A stretch of DNA of 11,979 nucleotides, taken from NCBI GenBank assembly GCA_002839125.1, contig PGXI01000034.1, positions 1 through 11,979 of the forward strand, read 5' to 3'. This DNA is from Tenericutes bacterium HGW-Tenericutes-5 (lineage in GTDB: Bacteria > Bacillota_I > Bacilli_A > Izemoplasmatales > Hujiaoplasmataceae). Of this stretch, positions 4,789 through 11,979 are shown piece by piece. The notes under the pieces are model-generated. The model made no database searches, had not been told where the DNA came from, and saw only the letters and a list, made by a program, of their open reading frames with translations. The position numbers were made by a program, and so were the translations under genes. Position 1 is the stretch's first letter. The number at the start of each line of letters is the position of its first letter.

Positions 4789-5634
4789 ATGAATTACTAT
4801 TATCATCAAGATGCAATCCATGTTTCAAGGGTTGATTTATCTGTGAAAAATCTCGAAAAAAGCTTAGATTTCTACCTTAATAGCCTCGGGTTCAATATCT
4901 TAAATCAAAACGAAACTTATGTTTCCTTATCGACTGATAACTCACGAGAATTAATAAGGCTTTATGAAGACAAATCTGTAAATAAAAAAAATAACATGAA
5001 TATCTATCACTTTGCATTACTACTACCTTCAAGGAAGGATTTGAGTAAATTCTTACATCATTTAATCAAAAAGCAAATCGAAATTGATGGTGCCGCTGAT
5101 CATTTAGTTAGTGAAGCAATTTACTTGAAAGATCCTGATGGTATCGGTATCGAAATAACATGTGATAAAGATGACACTTCTTGGACAATTTCTGAGAACT
5201 ATATAAAAATGGATACAATGCCATTTGATTATCGTGGTGTCTATTACGAAACTGAAGCTGACAATCTATTTATTGGGCTTCCGACAGAAACAGTAATTGG
5301 CCATTTACATCTTCAAGTCAGTGATTTAGATCGAGCTAAAGATTTCTATCACGAGATTATTGGTTTTAAGATAACAAATGAAGATATCTATAACGCCATC
5401 TTCATGAGTGATAAAAATTATCATCATCATTTGGCGATTAACTCGTGGAAGAAAAGATCTCTAGATTTAAGTGAACAACCAAAATTGAAATCTTTTACTT
5501 TAAGTTATCCTAACTGTGAAAAATATATCCATACAGTCAATCAACTTGAAACAAAAAAATTAAACTATAAGGAAACTTCCGAAGGCATTGTTATTAAAGA
5601 CACAGAAAACACTGAAATCTATTTAAAAATTTAG
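4789..5634 (+). CDS. Two-domain VOC protein, CatE-like dioxygenase / glyoxalase fold
   Basis: At 281 aa it matches the length and layout of Bacillus CatE-type extradiol dioxygenases: two vicinal-oxygen-chelate units, residues about 8-125 and 168-280. Unit 1 has His74 (IYHFALLL) and Glu122 (DPDGIGIEI), but the usual first-strand His is replaced (SRVDLSV). Unit 2 keeps a candidate full metal triad: His172 or His174 in IGHLHLQV, His214 in the HHHLAINSW motif typical of CatE relatives, and Glu276 near the C-terminus. It is thus predicted to be a soluble Fe(II)- or other divalent-metal enzyme with the active site in the C-terminal unit. The substrate is unknown; glyoxalase, dioxygenase or thiol-conjugate roles are all possible. 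An AAAGGAG site precedes the ATG. It is a single-gene unit with its own promoter and terminator, convergent with the transporter gene. Confidence 0.85.
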   Translation: MNYYYHQDAIHVSRVDLSVKNLEKSLDFYLNSLGFNILNQNETYVSLSTDNSRELIRLYEDKSVNKKNNMNIYHFALLLPSRKDLSKFLHHLIKKQIEIDGAADHLVSEAIYLKDPDGIGIEITCDKDDTSWTISENYIKMDTMPFDYRGVYYETEADNLFIGLPTETVIGHLHLQVSDLDRAKDFYHEIIGFKITNEDIYNAIFMSDKNYHHHLAINSWKKRSLDLSEQPKLKSFTLSYPNCEKYIHTVNQLETKKLNYKETSEGIVIKDTENTEIYLKI

Positions 5635-5667
5635 TCTTATCCGAGAATGGATAAGACTTATTTTTTT
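5633..5667 (+). terminator. Intrinsic terminator after the VOC gene, shared
   Basis: A perfect 10-bp stem (AGTCTTATCC 5633-5642 with GGATAAGACT 5649-5658) and 6-nt loop are followed by a T-rich tail on the + strand. It overlaps the VOC stop codon and abuts the transporter's stop. The minus strand has TAAATTTTT after the stem, so it may work both ways. Confidence 0.85.
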
Positions 5668-6682
5668 ATATTAATCCCAACGTTCTAAATATAACCACCA
5701 CTGCGAATATCGTTATGATTGATGCGATTGTTGTCCAAACAACAAGTTGCACAGCGAGGTTTTCATCTGATTTCATCTCTTTTGCCATAACAGCATTTGT
5801 AATTGCAGTAGGTGAGGCAAACAAAGAAATCAAGGCTGGATAAACATTATTATCAAAAGCAAAAAGAGTGGTTTTTCTTGATAAAAAAATTGCTAGTCCA
5901 AGTGTAACTAAAGGGACCAAGAAACTTCTTAAAAGGGTTCCAAGCATAATTTCTTTCTTTAATCCATTAATTACTTCAAACTTAAAGGTAGCACCAAGAA
6001 CAATTAAAGCTAGAGGTGAAGTTATTTGTCCTAGCCATTTAATCGGTGTATATAAGAATTTTAGATCTCTACTAAAAGAAAAAGCAAGTTCGTTTGTAAC
6101 TGAATCAATTGGAATAAAAGTTCTTATCCAAAGAGCTAATAACCCAACTCCTACACCAATAATTAAAGGATTCTTAATAACTTTTAAAAAAGCCATCTTA
6201 AAAGGATTTCCTAAAGATTTGTCGTGCACCGCTAAAGCAAGTACAATTACTGATAATCCGCTCATCATCGGTATCGCAACTAATGAAATTAATGCGACAT
6301 TCGCAACTGCCATACTGCCGCCAATTGATTCAGCTAAAGGAATCCCAATAATCGCAAAATTAGCCCTTAGTGTTGTCTGAATTAATACTCCTTTTTGAGT
6401 TTGCTTTTTGATAAATATTTTTGCAAATAAAATCCCGATTAAAAGTAATATTAGTATTCCAATAACCGCATATAACATTACTGACCAGTTGATATCTTCT
6501 AAGCCACTAACAGAGTAAATGTTATAGAATAAAAGCGCTGGTAAAGCTACTCTAAAAACTAATTTATTACCAACGTCTAAAAAACTTTCGCTTATAAAGC
6601 CAGTCTTTTTTAAGATATATCCCAAAATAATAAGTAAAATTATCGGTAGAACTGCATTAATCGCAAAAATGAAAGTATCCAT
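5666..6682 (-). CDS. AEC (auxin efflux carrier) family transporter
   Basis: A polytopic membrane protein of 338 aa, normal for bacterial AEC/bile-acid-arsenite superfamily permeases. About ten hydrophobic segments are visible, roughly at 5-25, 38-55, 68-90, 100-118, 123-150, 168-188, 213-234, 246-267, 280-300 and 311-334. Family-typical segments are the first helix followed by a Gly-rich turn (LGYILKKTG), RANFAIIGIPL before the middle of the protein, and the C-terminal FASPTAITNAVMAKEM. Bacterial members export or import organic anions such as malate or malonate, or amino acids; the substrate here cannot be assigned. The ATG has a GAGG site, and the gene starts 23 bp after the XRE regulator stop, so the pair is most likely one operon. 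Confidence 0.9.
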   Translation of the reverse strand: MDTFIFAINAVLPIILLIILGYILKKTGFISESFLDVGNKLVFRVALPALLFYNIYSVSGLEDINWSVMLYAVIGILILLLIGILFAKIFIKKQTQKGVLIQTTLRANFAIIGIPLAESIGGSMAVANVALISLVAIPMMSGLSVIVLALAVHDKSLGNPFKMAFLKVIKNPLIIGVGVGLLALWIRTFIPIDSVTNELAFSFSRDLKFLYTPIKWLGQITSPLALIVLGATFKFEVINGLKKEIMLGTLLRSFLVPLVTLGLAIFLSRKTTLFAFDNNVYPALISLFASPTAITNAVMAKEMKSDENLAVQLVVWTTIASIITIFAVVVIFRTLGLI

Positions 6683-6705
6683 ATAATCCTCGTATTTTAT
6701 AATAA

Positions 6706-7209
6706 TTAATTCTTGGTAAAATATTTAATAACTTTATTCGGTAAAAAAAGAACAACTAAAGAAATAAAAAGCGTTATAAGACTTATAATCAAGCCTATCC
6801 TCACCTCAATATATGCCTTCCAGTATGCGGCAATACCTTCATAGTTTGTATTTGTAGTTAGATCAAAGTACATTCTTGGTTCCAATATACTAACAATTAT
6901 GAATGTAATAATAGTTAAACAGGAAAGCGTAAGAAATATAATCGCGATAACATGATACAACTCAAGCTTTTTCTCGGGTTTTATTTCCCTTTCATAATAA
7001 GTGAAATTTCGCTTGTTAGTCTGTTCTAACAAAAAGTCAGTTGAGATGTCAAAGAACTCAGAAAGCTTGATTAAATCAGATATCTCTGGGTTTAAATCGC
7101 CATTTTCCCATTTAGTAATAACTTCAGGCGCTATATTAAGTTTTTTAGACAATTCTTCAATTGAAAGTTTCTTTTCTTTACGTAATGAAGTTATCTTTTT
7201 ACTAATCAT
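6706..7209 (-). CDS. Membrane-anchored XRE-family transcriptional regulator
   Basis: A 167-aa protein with an N-terminal helix-turn-helix of the Cro/C1 (XRE) type at residues about 5-60 (SIEELSKKLNIAPEVITKWE, then PEISDLIKLSEFFDIS), a charged linker, and two strong membrane helices at about 85-109 and 136-157 separated by a Tyr-rich outside loop of about 25 residues. Such HTH-plus-membrane proteins are common in Bacillota and are thought to sense membrane or external signals while bound at the membrane. An AAGGTG site precedes the ATG at 7209. It is directly upstream of the AEC transporter, so control of the transporter or of itself is a reasonable inference. Confidence 0.88.
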   Translation of the reverse strand: MISKKITSLRKEKKLSIEELSKKLNIAPEVITKWENGDLNPEISDLIKLSEFFDISTDFLLEQTNKRNFTYYEREIKPEKKLELYHVIAIIFLTLSCLTIITFIIVSILEPRMYFDLTTNTNYEGIAAYWKAYIEVRIGLIISLITLFISLVVLFLPNKVIKYFTKN

Positions 7210-7238
7210 AAATTCACCTTTTCAAAACTCACAAAAAT

Positions 7239-7244
7239 ATTATA
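7239..7244 (-). promoter_or_regulatory. -10 box for the XRE-AEC operon
   Basis: A consensus TATAAT on the minus strand lies 29 bp before the XRE start codon. The -35 region is weak and overlaps the T tract of the nrdJ terminator. Confidence 0.45.
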
Positions 7245-7251
7245 ACATGAA

Positions 7252-7288
7252 AGCAAAAAATAAAACCAGCAGTTTAATCCGCTGGTTT
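7252..7288 (-). terminator. Intrinsic terminator of nrdJ
   Basis: On the minus strand an 8-bp stem AAACCAGC (7288-7281) with GCTGGTTT (7270-7263) and a 10-nt loop is followed by TATTTTTT. It starts 10 bp after the nrdJ stop codon. Confidence 0.85.
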
Positions 7289-7298
7289 AATTTAGTTT

Positions 7299-9494
7299 TT
7301 AGATTGAACATTTTTCATAGTCGCAAAGGTCGTTACTGCACTGAATACAACCTTGTTTCTTAATCAGTACAGAGTGACACATTGGACATAATTCTTTTTC
7401 CATTTTTTCCGGTTTATACTCTTGATTTTCAATAACTACATGAGTAATATATTCTTTTTTCTTGTTTAGAACTTTATTAGTCCAAATTTCTTCGACATGC
7501 ATTTTAGGAGGTACTCCTGGATTTAAATCTTTTGTTTCCGCATTCAAACCTGATAAAATACCAATCTTTGCACAACGATCTCTAAAGACTGTCGCACCTT
7601 TAAGATTCTTTTTCCAAGCAGTTGTATAAATATTCATTACATCTTCTACTGTAGCGCTATTTGGAATATTAAAAGTTGAACTAATTGCTGTATCAACATA
7701 TTTTTGAATCACTGATTGAACATTTGCACGATCTTCAAAATTGATGTTTTGAGAAGTAATCTTTGTCCATTCAGGTAAATCATCTGGCAATATATCCAAT
7801 GTCTTAGCCATTGCTAGAGGGGTTTTTTCCCAAACAGTAATTTTCTTTTCTTCTTCAAATAAGGAGATAATTCTTCTTGTGTAAGATATTTGGAAGAATG
7901 GTTCAACGCCTCCACTTACACCAAGAATATTCGATATTGATCCAGTCGGAGCAATACTTAGTAAACGTGAGTTTCTCATTCCGTACTTTTTCACCAACTC
8001 ATCAACTTCTGGAGAAATTACAGTTTTATAGAATCTTGATGATGAGATTTTTTCATAATCAAATGCTGGAAATGCACCTTTTTCTTTTGCATTTAAAGCA
8101 GTTGCCTTAGTTGCTTGATTAATCATTCTGCTCATTAATTTATCAAGAAAATCTAAAAACTCTTTTGACCCATAAGGTAATTTCAGGCTTAATGCTAAAT
8201 CGGCTAATCCCATGACTCCAAGCCCTACTTCACGATACTTCTTAACATGGTCTCGTTGTTCTTTTAAAGCATGACGATTTCCAAGTAGAGTTAATAAATC
8301 GTCTAAGGAATAAATCATTTCTTCAACTACGTGATCAAATCTTTCCCAATCATAATAGGCATCATCCAAAAACGCATTTTTTACAAAAGCATTAAGATTT
8401 ACGCTACCTAAGTTACATGAACCATGAGCCATTAAAGGTTGTTCTCCGCATGGATTAGTAGCGGTAAATTTAACTTCATCATATTCGCTAAGGAAATGAT
8501 AATCATTCATCTTGTCAATGAACATAATTCCAGGGTCACCCATAGTATGAGCTGAATAAGCGATTAATTCGAGCAGTTGTCTTGCTTTCAATTTCTTTTC
8601 AATAAATTCATAAGGAGTTTCAAACTTCATAACCCAATCTTTATCAGCTTCAACAGCGTTCATAAAATCATCTGTTAAAGCGATTGAGATATTCGCTCCA
8701 TTAATTTTGTTCAAGTCAAGTTTCGTTGTTACAAAATCAATAATATCAGGATGATCGATATTTAATACCAACATTAAAGCTCCACGACGATTATCTTGTT
8801 GAGTGTTTAAAGTGGTATGAGAGTATTTTTCCGCAAACACAATCACGCCAGGTGTTGTATTCGAACTATTATTAACCTTAGCTCCCTTTGGTCTAATCTT
8901 AGAAAGATTCATACCCTGACCGCCGCCATAACTATAAGTTCTAGCTATTTGATAATCAACTTTGTAAATACTTTCAAGATTATCTTCAGGATCTTCTGTT
9001 ACATAACAATTACTTCCGGTAATATTTCCTTCTCTACCAATAGCATAAAGATTTCTTCCACCAAAAATGGCTTCTTTGTGACGAAGTATCTTTTCTAGTG
9101 CTGGTCTTTTTATAGCTACTCTTTTTATAAAGTCTTTTTTACTTTCGTTATTTAATAAATACTTTTGTAAAATCATGTCTTGGCGTTCATCGTTGTCACT
9201 CCAAGGATTCTCGCGATCAAGTCTTTGTTTCTCACGATATTTGATGTAAGCCTTAGCCGTTTCATATTTTTTTGTATCCATCAAATATAACTCAACACAG
9301 TCTTGGATGTTTTCAATTGAGATTTCAGTTCCGTTTTGTAAAAGGTCTTTAGTTATAAACTTAGCTTGCTCTAAGCATTCCTCATATGTAATTTCCTCAC
9401 CTACACTTAGATATGCTTTATGCATTGCGTTTGCGATTTTTGATATGTCAAATTTCTCTTTTACACCGTTGCGTTTAACAACATACTTCGTCAT
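7299..9494 (-). CDS. nrdJ: Class II (adenosylcobalamin-dependent) ribonucleoside-diphosphate reductase
   Basis: Reduces ribonucleotides to deoxyribonucleotides using an adenosylcobalamin-derived thiyl radical; cytosolic; no small radical subunit is needed. At 731 aa it fits class II enzymes. Residues about 3-90 form an N-terminal ATP-cone (VVKRNGVKEKFD), implying allosteric activity control. In the catalytic barrel, Cys163 (TGSNCYV) and Cys360 (GSCNLGSVNL) are the expected redox pair, and NPCGEQPL supplies Asn347, radical Cys349 and Glu351, with the 11-residue Cys349-Cys360 spacing of Thermotoga-type NrdJ. GATVFRDRC near residue 645 is also typical. The C-terminal tail carries Cys703, 706, 716, 719, 724 and 729, a zinc-ribbon-like redox tail common in this family. 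ATG at 9494 with AGGAG upstream. It is a single-gene unit with its own promoter and terminator. Confidence 0.95.
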   Translation of the reverse strand: MTKYVVKRNGVKEKFDISKIANAMHKAYLSVGEEITYEECLEQAKFITKDLLQNGTEISIENIQDCVELYLMDTKKYETAKAYIKYREKQRLDRENPWSDNDERQDMILQKYLLNNESKKDFIKRVAIKRPALEKILRHKEAIFGGRNLYAIGREGNITGSNCYVTEDPEDNLESIYKVDYQIARTYSYGGGQGMNLSKIRPKGAKVNNSSNTTPGVIVFAEKYSHTTLNTQQDNRRGALMLVLNIDHPDIIDFVTTKLDLNKINGANISIALTDDFMNAVEADKDWVMKFETPYEFIEKKLKARQLLELIAYSAHTMGDPGIMFIDKMNDYHFLSEYDEVKFTATNPCGEQPLMAHGSCNLGSVNLNAFVKNAFLDDAYYDWERFDHVVEEMIYSLDDLLTLLGNRHALKEQRDHVKKYREVGLGVMGLADLALSLKLPYGSKEFLDFLDKLMSRMINQATKATALNAKEKGAFPAFDYEKISSSRFYKTVISPEVDELVKKYGMRNSRLLSIAPTGSISNILGVSGGVEPFFQISYTRRIISLFEEEKKITVWEKTPLAMAKTLDILPDDLPEWTKITSQNINFEDRANVQSVIQKYVDTAISSTFNIPNSATVEDVMNIYTTAWKKNLKGATVFRDRCAKIGILSGLNAETKDLNPGVPPKMHVEEIWTNKVLNKKKEYITHVVIENQEYKPEKMEKELCPMCHSVLIKKQGCIQCSNDLCDYEKCSI

Positions 9495-9517
9495 AATTAA
9501 TCTCCTTTTATTTTCTT

Positions 9518-9579
9518 CGATTTTAGAAAAAATCGGCTAACTAGTAAATAAAATAACTCACCGGAATTATCTTCCGATG
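9518..9579 (-). other. Two hairpins in the nrdJ 5' leader
   Basis: CATCGGAA (9579-9572) pairs with TTCCGGTG (9566-9559) over a 5-nt loop, and CGATTTT (9535-9529) with AAAATCG (9524-9518) over a 4-nt loop, both in the roughly 100-nt leader. The first is followed by AGTTATTTTATTT, a weak attenuator-like T-rich run. Neither matches a cobalamin riboswitch, for which the leader is too short. Confidence 0.4.
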
Positions 9580-9599
9580 AATTAATCATTCTTATAAAC

Positions 9600-9634
9600 A
9601 TTATATAGTAACTGGACAAGAAAATACAAGTCAA
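9600..9634 (-). promoter_or_regulatory. Promoter of nrdJ
   Basis: On the minus strand, -10 TATAAT (9605-9600) has -35 TTGTAT (9629-9624) 18 bp upstream. A better -35, TTGACT (9634-9629), would instead pair with TACTAT at 18 bp. No clear NrdR-box pair was seen. Confidence 0.5.
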
Positions 9635-9660
9635 AAACTCAAAATTATTGTAAATTTTTA

Positions 9661-9692
9661 TAAATAAAAAGCGAAGACTAAATCTTCACTTT
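9661..9692 (-). terminator. Intrinsic terminator of gltX
   Basis: On the minus strand a 10-bp stem (9692-9683 with 9677-9668, one G-U pair) and 5-nt loop end in a T-rich run. It begins 8 bp after the gltX stop. Confidence 0.8.
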
Positions 9693-9700
9693 TTCTTTAA

Positions 9701-11359
9701 CTATTTTGTTTTGAGCAAGGTTATTGTATGATTAATTCTTTCAATTACTTTTTCTTTACCCAGAATTCTTAAAACATCGTAAAAGTTTGGTGTACTAGTT
9801 TTAGCACATGTTGCTAGTCTTAAAATTTCTGCATACTCTCCGATATGTCCAACAAACTTGTCTGGTTCTTTTGAATATTGTTTAGCTCTTTGTGCAAATC
9901 CTTTATTAAGCGCTAATTCTTTCATGCCATTAAACCAGTTTTCTTGATCAAGGTTCAAATCAAAATTATCTCTATACTCTTTCAAAAGTTCGATGATAAA
10001 ATCCTTTTTGAATCTTTCATTAAATATTACTTGATTGCTTAAATCATAATAATATTTATCATACATAAAATTGATAATTGGTAGGATATCGCTAAATTTC
10101 TCATAATCTTTTCTTGGTTTTTCTTGTTCACGCTCGATATTGATAATGGATTTAAAGTATTCTAAGTCTTCTTCAATAATGTTTTTTAGTTCTAAATCAT
10201 ATTCACTAGCATACATCAAAGCTTTATTTGTAAAGTCGTCTTTGGTCATGTTACCCAAAACTTCTTTAGAAATTGATTTAACTTTTTCCAAATCAAATAA
10301 TGCGCCATCCAAACTCATTTTTGAAAAATCAAGATTGAAATCAAAGATATCACTCTTTGGATTAGCTAATCGCCATTCTTCAAAATTAGAATTAGCTAAT
10401 GTCATAAGGTATTCAAGAAAACCTTCAATTGGGTACCCTTTTTCCAAGAAATAATCAACGCTGGCTTCTGCGTCTTTACGTTTGGATAACTTTCTTCTCT
10501 TGTCTTCGTCCAATTTCATGATTACTGGAAAATGACAAAATACTGGCTTTTGCCAATTTAATTGTTCAAATATTTCAAGGTGAATTGGTGCCGAAGGAAC
10601 CCATTCTTCACCTCTGGTAACATGTGTCGTTCTCATGAAATGGTCATCGACAACATGAGCGAAATGGTAAGTTGGCAACCCATCGCTTTTCATTATAACG
10701 ATGTCTTGAATGTTTTTTGGAAACTCGATATTACCTCTAATTGCATCTTCTAAAACAACCTTCTCATCAAGTTTACCTAATGACTTAAATCTAATAACAT
10801 AATCCTCTTTATTTTTTAATTTTTCGATAACTTCTTCATCTGTTAAGTATCTACATTTTGCATATTCATGATAATATCCTGGTAATACTTTTTTTGCCTC
10901 TTGCTCTTTTCTAATTTCATTCAATTCATCGTGTGTACAAAAGCACGGATAAGCCAATCCTTTAATTAACATTTCTTTAATCACTGTATGGTAGATTAGT
11001 CTTCTTTGAGATTGGATATAAGGGCCATAGTTTCCTTCATGTAAAAAGCTTTCATCTGGGGTTATTCCAAAGATTAGCAATTGTTCAATTAGTCTATCTC
11101 CAGAACCCTTGATTTCTCTTTTTTGATCAGTATCTTCAAGGCGCAGGAAGAAAACACCGTTTGTTTGTTTTGCGAAGCGCCAACTAACAAGTGAGGTAAA
11201 TAAAGATCCCGTGTGTAAAAAGCCTGTAGGTGATGGTGCGAATCTTGTTACTATAGCATCATCACTTAAAGGTCGTTTAGGATATTTTATTTCTAATTCT
11301 TGAACTGTACCTGTGATATTCGGAAATATCAGCTCAGCTATTTCATTTCTTTTGTTCAT
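9701..11359 (-). CDS. gltX: Glutamyl-tRNA synthetase
   Basis: Class I aminoacyl-tRNA synthetase charging tRNA-Glu. The Rossmann-fold signature is FAPSPTGFLHTGS, with HTGS (HIGH motif) at residues 49-52, followed by FFLRLEDTD; the KMSKS motif appears as KLSKR at 290-294. Cys139, Cys141, Tyr166 and Cys169 resemble the zinc-site pattern of bacterial GluRS. At 552 aa it is longer than the usual roughly 470-490, with an N-terminal extension of about 38 residues (ELIFPNITGTVQELEIKYPKR) and a longer anticodon-binding part, as in the long GluRS type of Clostridia and relatives. Whether it is discriminating (Glu only) or also charges tRNA-Gln for the GatCAB route cannot be judged here; no glnS or gat gene is in the window. 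ATG at 11359 with AAGGAG 7 nt upstream. Single-gene transcript. Confidence 0.95.
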   Translation of the reverse strand: MNKRNEIAELIFPNITGTVQELEIKYPKRPLSDDAIVTRFAPSPTGFLHTGSLFTSLVSWRFAKQTNGVFFLRLEDTDQKREIKGSGDRLIEQLLIFGITPDESFLHEGNYGPYIQSQRRLIYHTVIKEMLIKGLAYPCFCTHDELNEIRKEQEAKKVLPGYYHEYAKCRYLTDEEVIEKLKNKEDYVIRFKSLGKLDEKVVLEDAIRGNIEFPKNIQDIVIMKSDGLPTYHFAHVVDDHFMRTTHVTRGEEWVPSAPIHLEIFEQLNWQKPVFCHFPVIMKLDEDKRRKLSKRKDAEASVDYFLEKGYPIEGFLEYLMTLANSNFEEWRLANPKSDIFDFNLDFSKMSLDGALFDLEKVKSISKEVLGNMTKDDFTNKALMYASEYDLELKNIIEEDLEYFKSIINIEREQEKPRKDYEKFSDILPIINFMYDKYYYDLSNQVIFNERFKKDFIIELLKEYRDNFDLNLDQENWFNGMKELALNKGFAQRAKQYSKEPDKFVGHIGEYAEILRLATCAKTSTPNFYDVLRILGKEKVIERINHTITLLKTK

Positions 11360-11419
11360 ATTATTCTCCTTAGTTAAGGTTATTTTATTTTCATATCATT
11401 AATTAATATAACGATTAAT

Positions 11420-11428
11420 ATTATACCA
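11420..11428 (-). promoter_or_regulatory. Extended -10 promoter of gltX
   Basis: On the minus strand TGGTATAAT (extended -10) lies 61 bp before the gltX ATG, giving a leader of about 54 nt. The -35 is weak, as expected for extended -10 promoters. The leader is too short for a T-box. Confidence 0.55.
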
Positions 11429-11476
11429 TATATCGGAAAATATTAAAGGTAAACATTACATGTATCTTGACTTTAA

Positions 11477-11505
11477 TTGACTTATGAAAGCGCTTGTGTT
11501 AAGAT
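11477..11505 (+). promoter_or_regulatory. Promoter of the cysteine desulfidase gene
   Basis: On the + strand, -35 TTGACT (11477-11482) and -10 TAAGAT (11500-11505) are 17 bp apart, with a TGT just before the -10 (extended -10). A second TTGACT lies exactly 10 bp upstream (11467-11472). The start codon is 35 bp past the -10. Confidence 0.65.
11485..11498 (+). promoter_or_regulatory. cre-like operator between -35 and -10
   Basis: TGAAAGCGCTTGTG matches the left half and centre of the CcpA catabolite-repression site (TGWAANCGNTNWCA), with an AAGCGCTT palindromic core; the last three positions deviate. Sitting between -35 and -10, binding would repress. Assignment to CcpA is inference. Confidence 0.4.
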
Positions 11506-11539
11506 ATTTTAGAAGTCAAAATGTATTTTAGGGTGGATT

Positions 11540-11979
11540 ATGGATAAGTGTCGTTTCGAAGAAGAATATATTGAAATTTTAGCTGAAGAATTGGTTCCGG
11601 CAAAGGGTTGTACAGAACCAATTTCAATTGCTTTTGCTGGTGCTAAGGCTAAAGAAATACTAGGTGTAATACCAGATAAAGTAGTTCTTGAGGTTAGCGG
11701 CAATTTGATTAAAAATATTCGCTGTGTCACTGTGCCTAACACAAACAATTTAGTTGGCATAGAAGCGAGTGTTCTATCAGGTATAGTCGGAGGGGAATCA
11801 GCACTTGAACTAGAAGTAATTTCAAACCTAAAACCTAAACATTTGAAAATAGTTAATGAGTTATTACTCAAAGACATAGTTGAAGTAAAATTGCTAGAAA
11901 CAAGTATTAACCTTCATTTCATTCTTACTGCTTTTAATAAAAATGACTATGTTAAAATCGAAATAAAAAACCTTCACAC
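11540..11979 (+). CDS. cyuA: L-cysteine desulfidase (UPF0597/CyuA family), 3' end outside the window
   Basis: The first 146 codons of a gene cut by the right edge (family about 430 aa). The protein starts MDKCRFEEEYIEILAEELVP and continues with the family hallmarks: GCTEPIS (Cys24, the conserved cysteine expected to take part in iron-sulfur cluster binding or catalysis), a VSGNLIKN segment, CVTVPNT and a GIEASVLSGIVGG glycine-rich region. Known relatives (archaeal MJ1025, E. coli YhaM/CyuA) are Fe-S enzymes converting L-cysteine to pyruvate, sulfide and ammonia; relatives also include the serine dehydratase alpha-like group, so serine is an alternative substrate. The remaining cluster cysteines lie in the missing part. 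An AGGGTGG site precedes the ATG closely, and an in-frame stop at 11510 excludes an earlier start. It is divergent from gltX across 180 bp. Confidence 0.85.
   Translation, partial: MDKCRFEEEYIEILAEELVPAKGCTEPISIAFAGAKAKEILGVIPDKVVLEVSGNLIKNIRCVTVPNTNNLVGIEASVLSGIVGGESALELEVISNLKPKHLKIVNELLLKDIVEVKLLETSINLHFILTAFNKNDYVKIEIKNLH

Noticed and set aside
5868..6380. Long + strand open frame opposite the AEC transporter gene
   Set aside because: It is antisense to a clear ten-helix transporter, has no ribosome site and no family resemblance; it is a coding-strand shadow.
7299..11359. nrdJ and gltX as one operon
   Set aside because: A T-tract terminator after gltX and a separate promoter before nrdJ lie between them, so they appear to be independent units.
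11360..11539. T-box or other riboswitch upstream of gltX
   Set aside because: The extended -10 promoter leaves only about 54 nt of leader and no T-box sequence was seen.
11509..11877. 122-codon minus-strand frame at the right end
   Set aside because: The + strand frame here encodes clear UPF0597/CyuA motifs with promoter and ribosome site; the minus frame is its antisense.
1..11979. CRISPR array or insertion sequence
   Set aside because: No regularly spaced repeat-spacer array and no transposase were found; the only tandem repeats (733-806) are adjacent with no spacers.

Overview
The window is AT-rich DNA from a low-GC Gram-positive bacterium (Bacillota in the broad sense). Strong AGGAGG-type ribosome binding sites, short intergenic spacers, U-tract hairpin terminators, tRNA genes with encoded CCA, a Clostridia/Erysipelotrichia-like long glutamyl-tRNA synthetase and a B12-dependent ribonucleotide reductase all fit this. 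TGA is used as a stop, so this is not the Mycoplasma code. No genus can be named from sequence alone.

Left third (1 to about 4290) looks accessory. A gene entering from the left edge encodes a PD-(D/E)XK-type nuclease domain and ends in a terminator. A gene-poor stretch follows, with a small array of about 20-bp direct repeats (iteron-like) and two facing hairpin terminators. An unrecognised 312-aa minus-strand protein lies next. Its upstream DNA (1865-2190) is unusual: GC-rich islands in AT-rich DNA, at least five hairpins (two mutually exclusive) and a potential three-way junction. Three small minus-strand genes of unknown function come next, probably one operon. A complete tyrosine recombinase gene, divergent from them, ends about 110 bp from the 3' end of a tRNA-Cys gene. 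I read this as the right part of an integrated element (integrative plasmid, satellite or IME-like) whose left end lies outside the window. No second att copy is visible.

The middle (4290-4770) is a minus-strand tRNA cluster, Arg(ACG)-Pro(TGG)-Cys(GCA), with a good promoter upstream and a terminator after tRNA-Cys.

The right two thirds looks like ordinary chromosome: a two-domain VOC/CatE-like dioxygenase or glyoxalase-fold protein (+); a minus-strand pair of membrane-anchored XRE regulator plus AEC-family transporter; class II ribonucleotide reductase nrdJ (-); glutamyl-tRNA synthetase gltX (-); and, divergent from gltX and cut by the right edge, the start of an L-cysteine desulfidase (UPF0597/CyuA family) gene. 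The last has a strong promoter with a cre-like palindrome between -35 and -10.

All functional statements rest on motifs read by eye; no database search was run. The most interesting part is the structured, multi-frame-open DNA upstream of the 312-aa gene together with the repeats beyond its 3' end. These look like a replication or leader-control module of the element.
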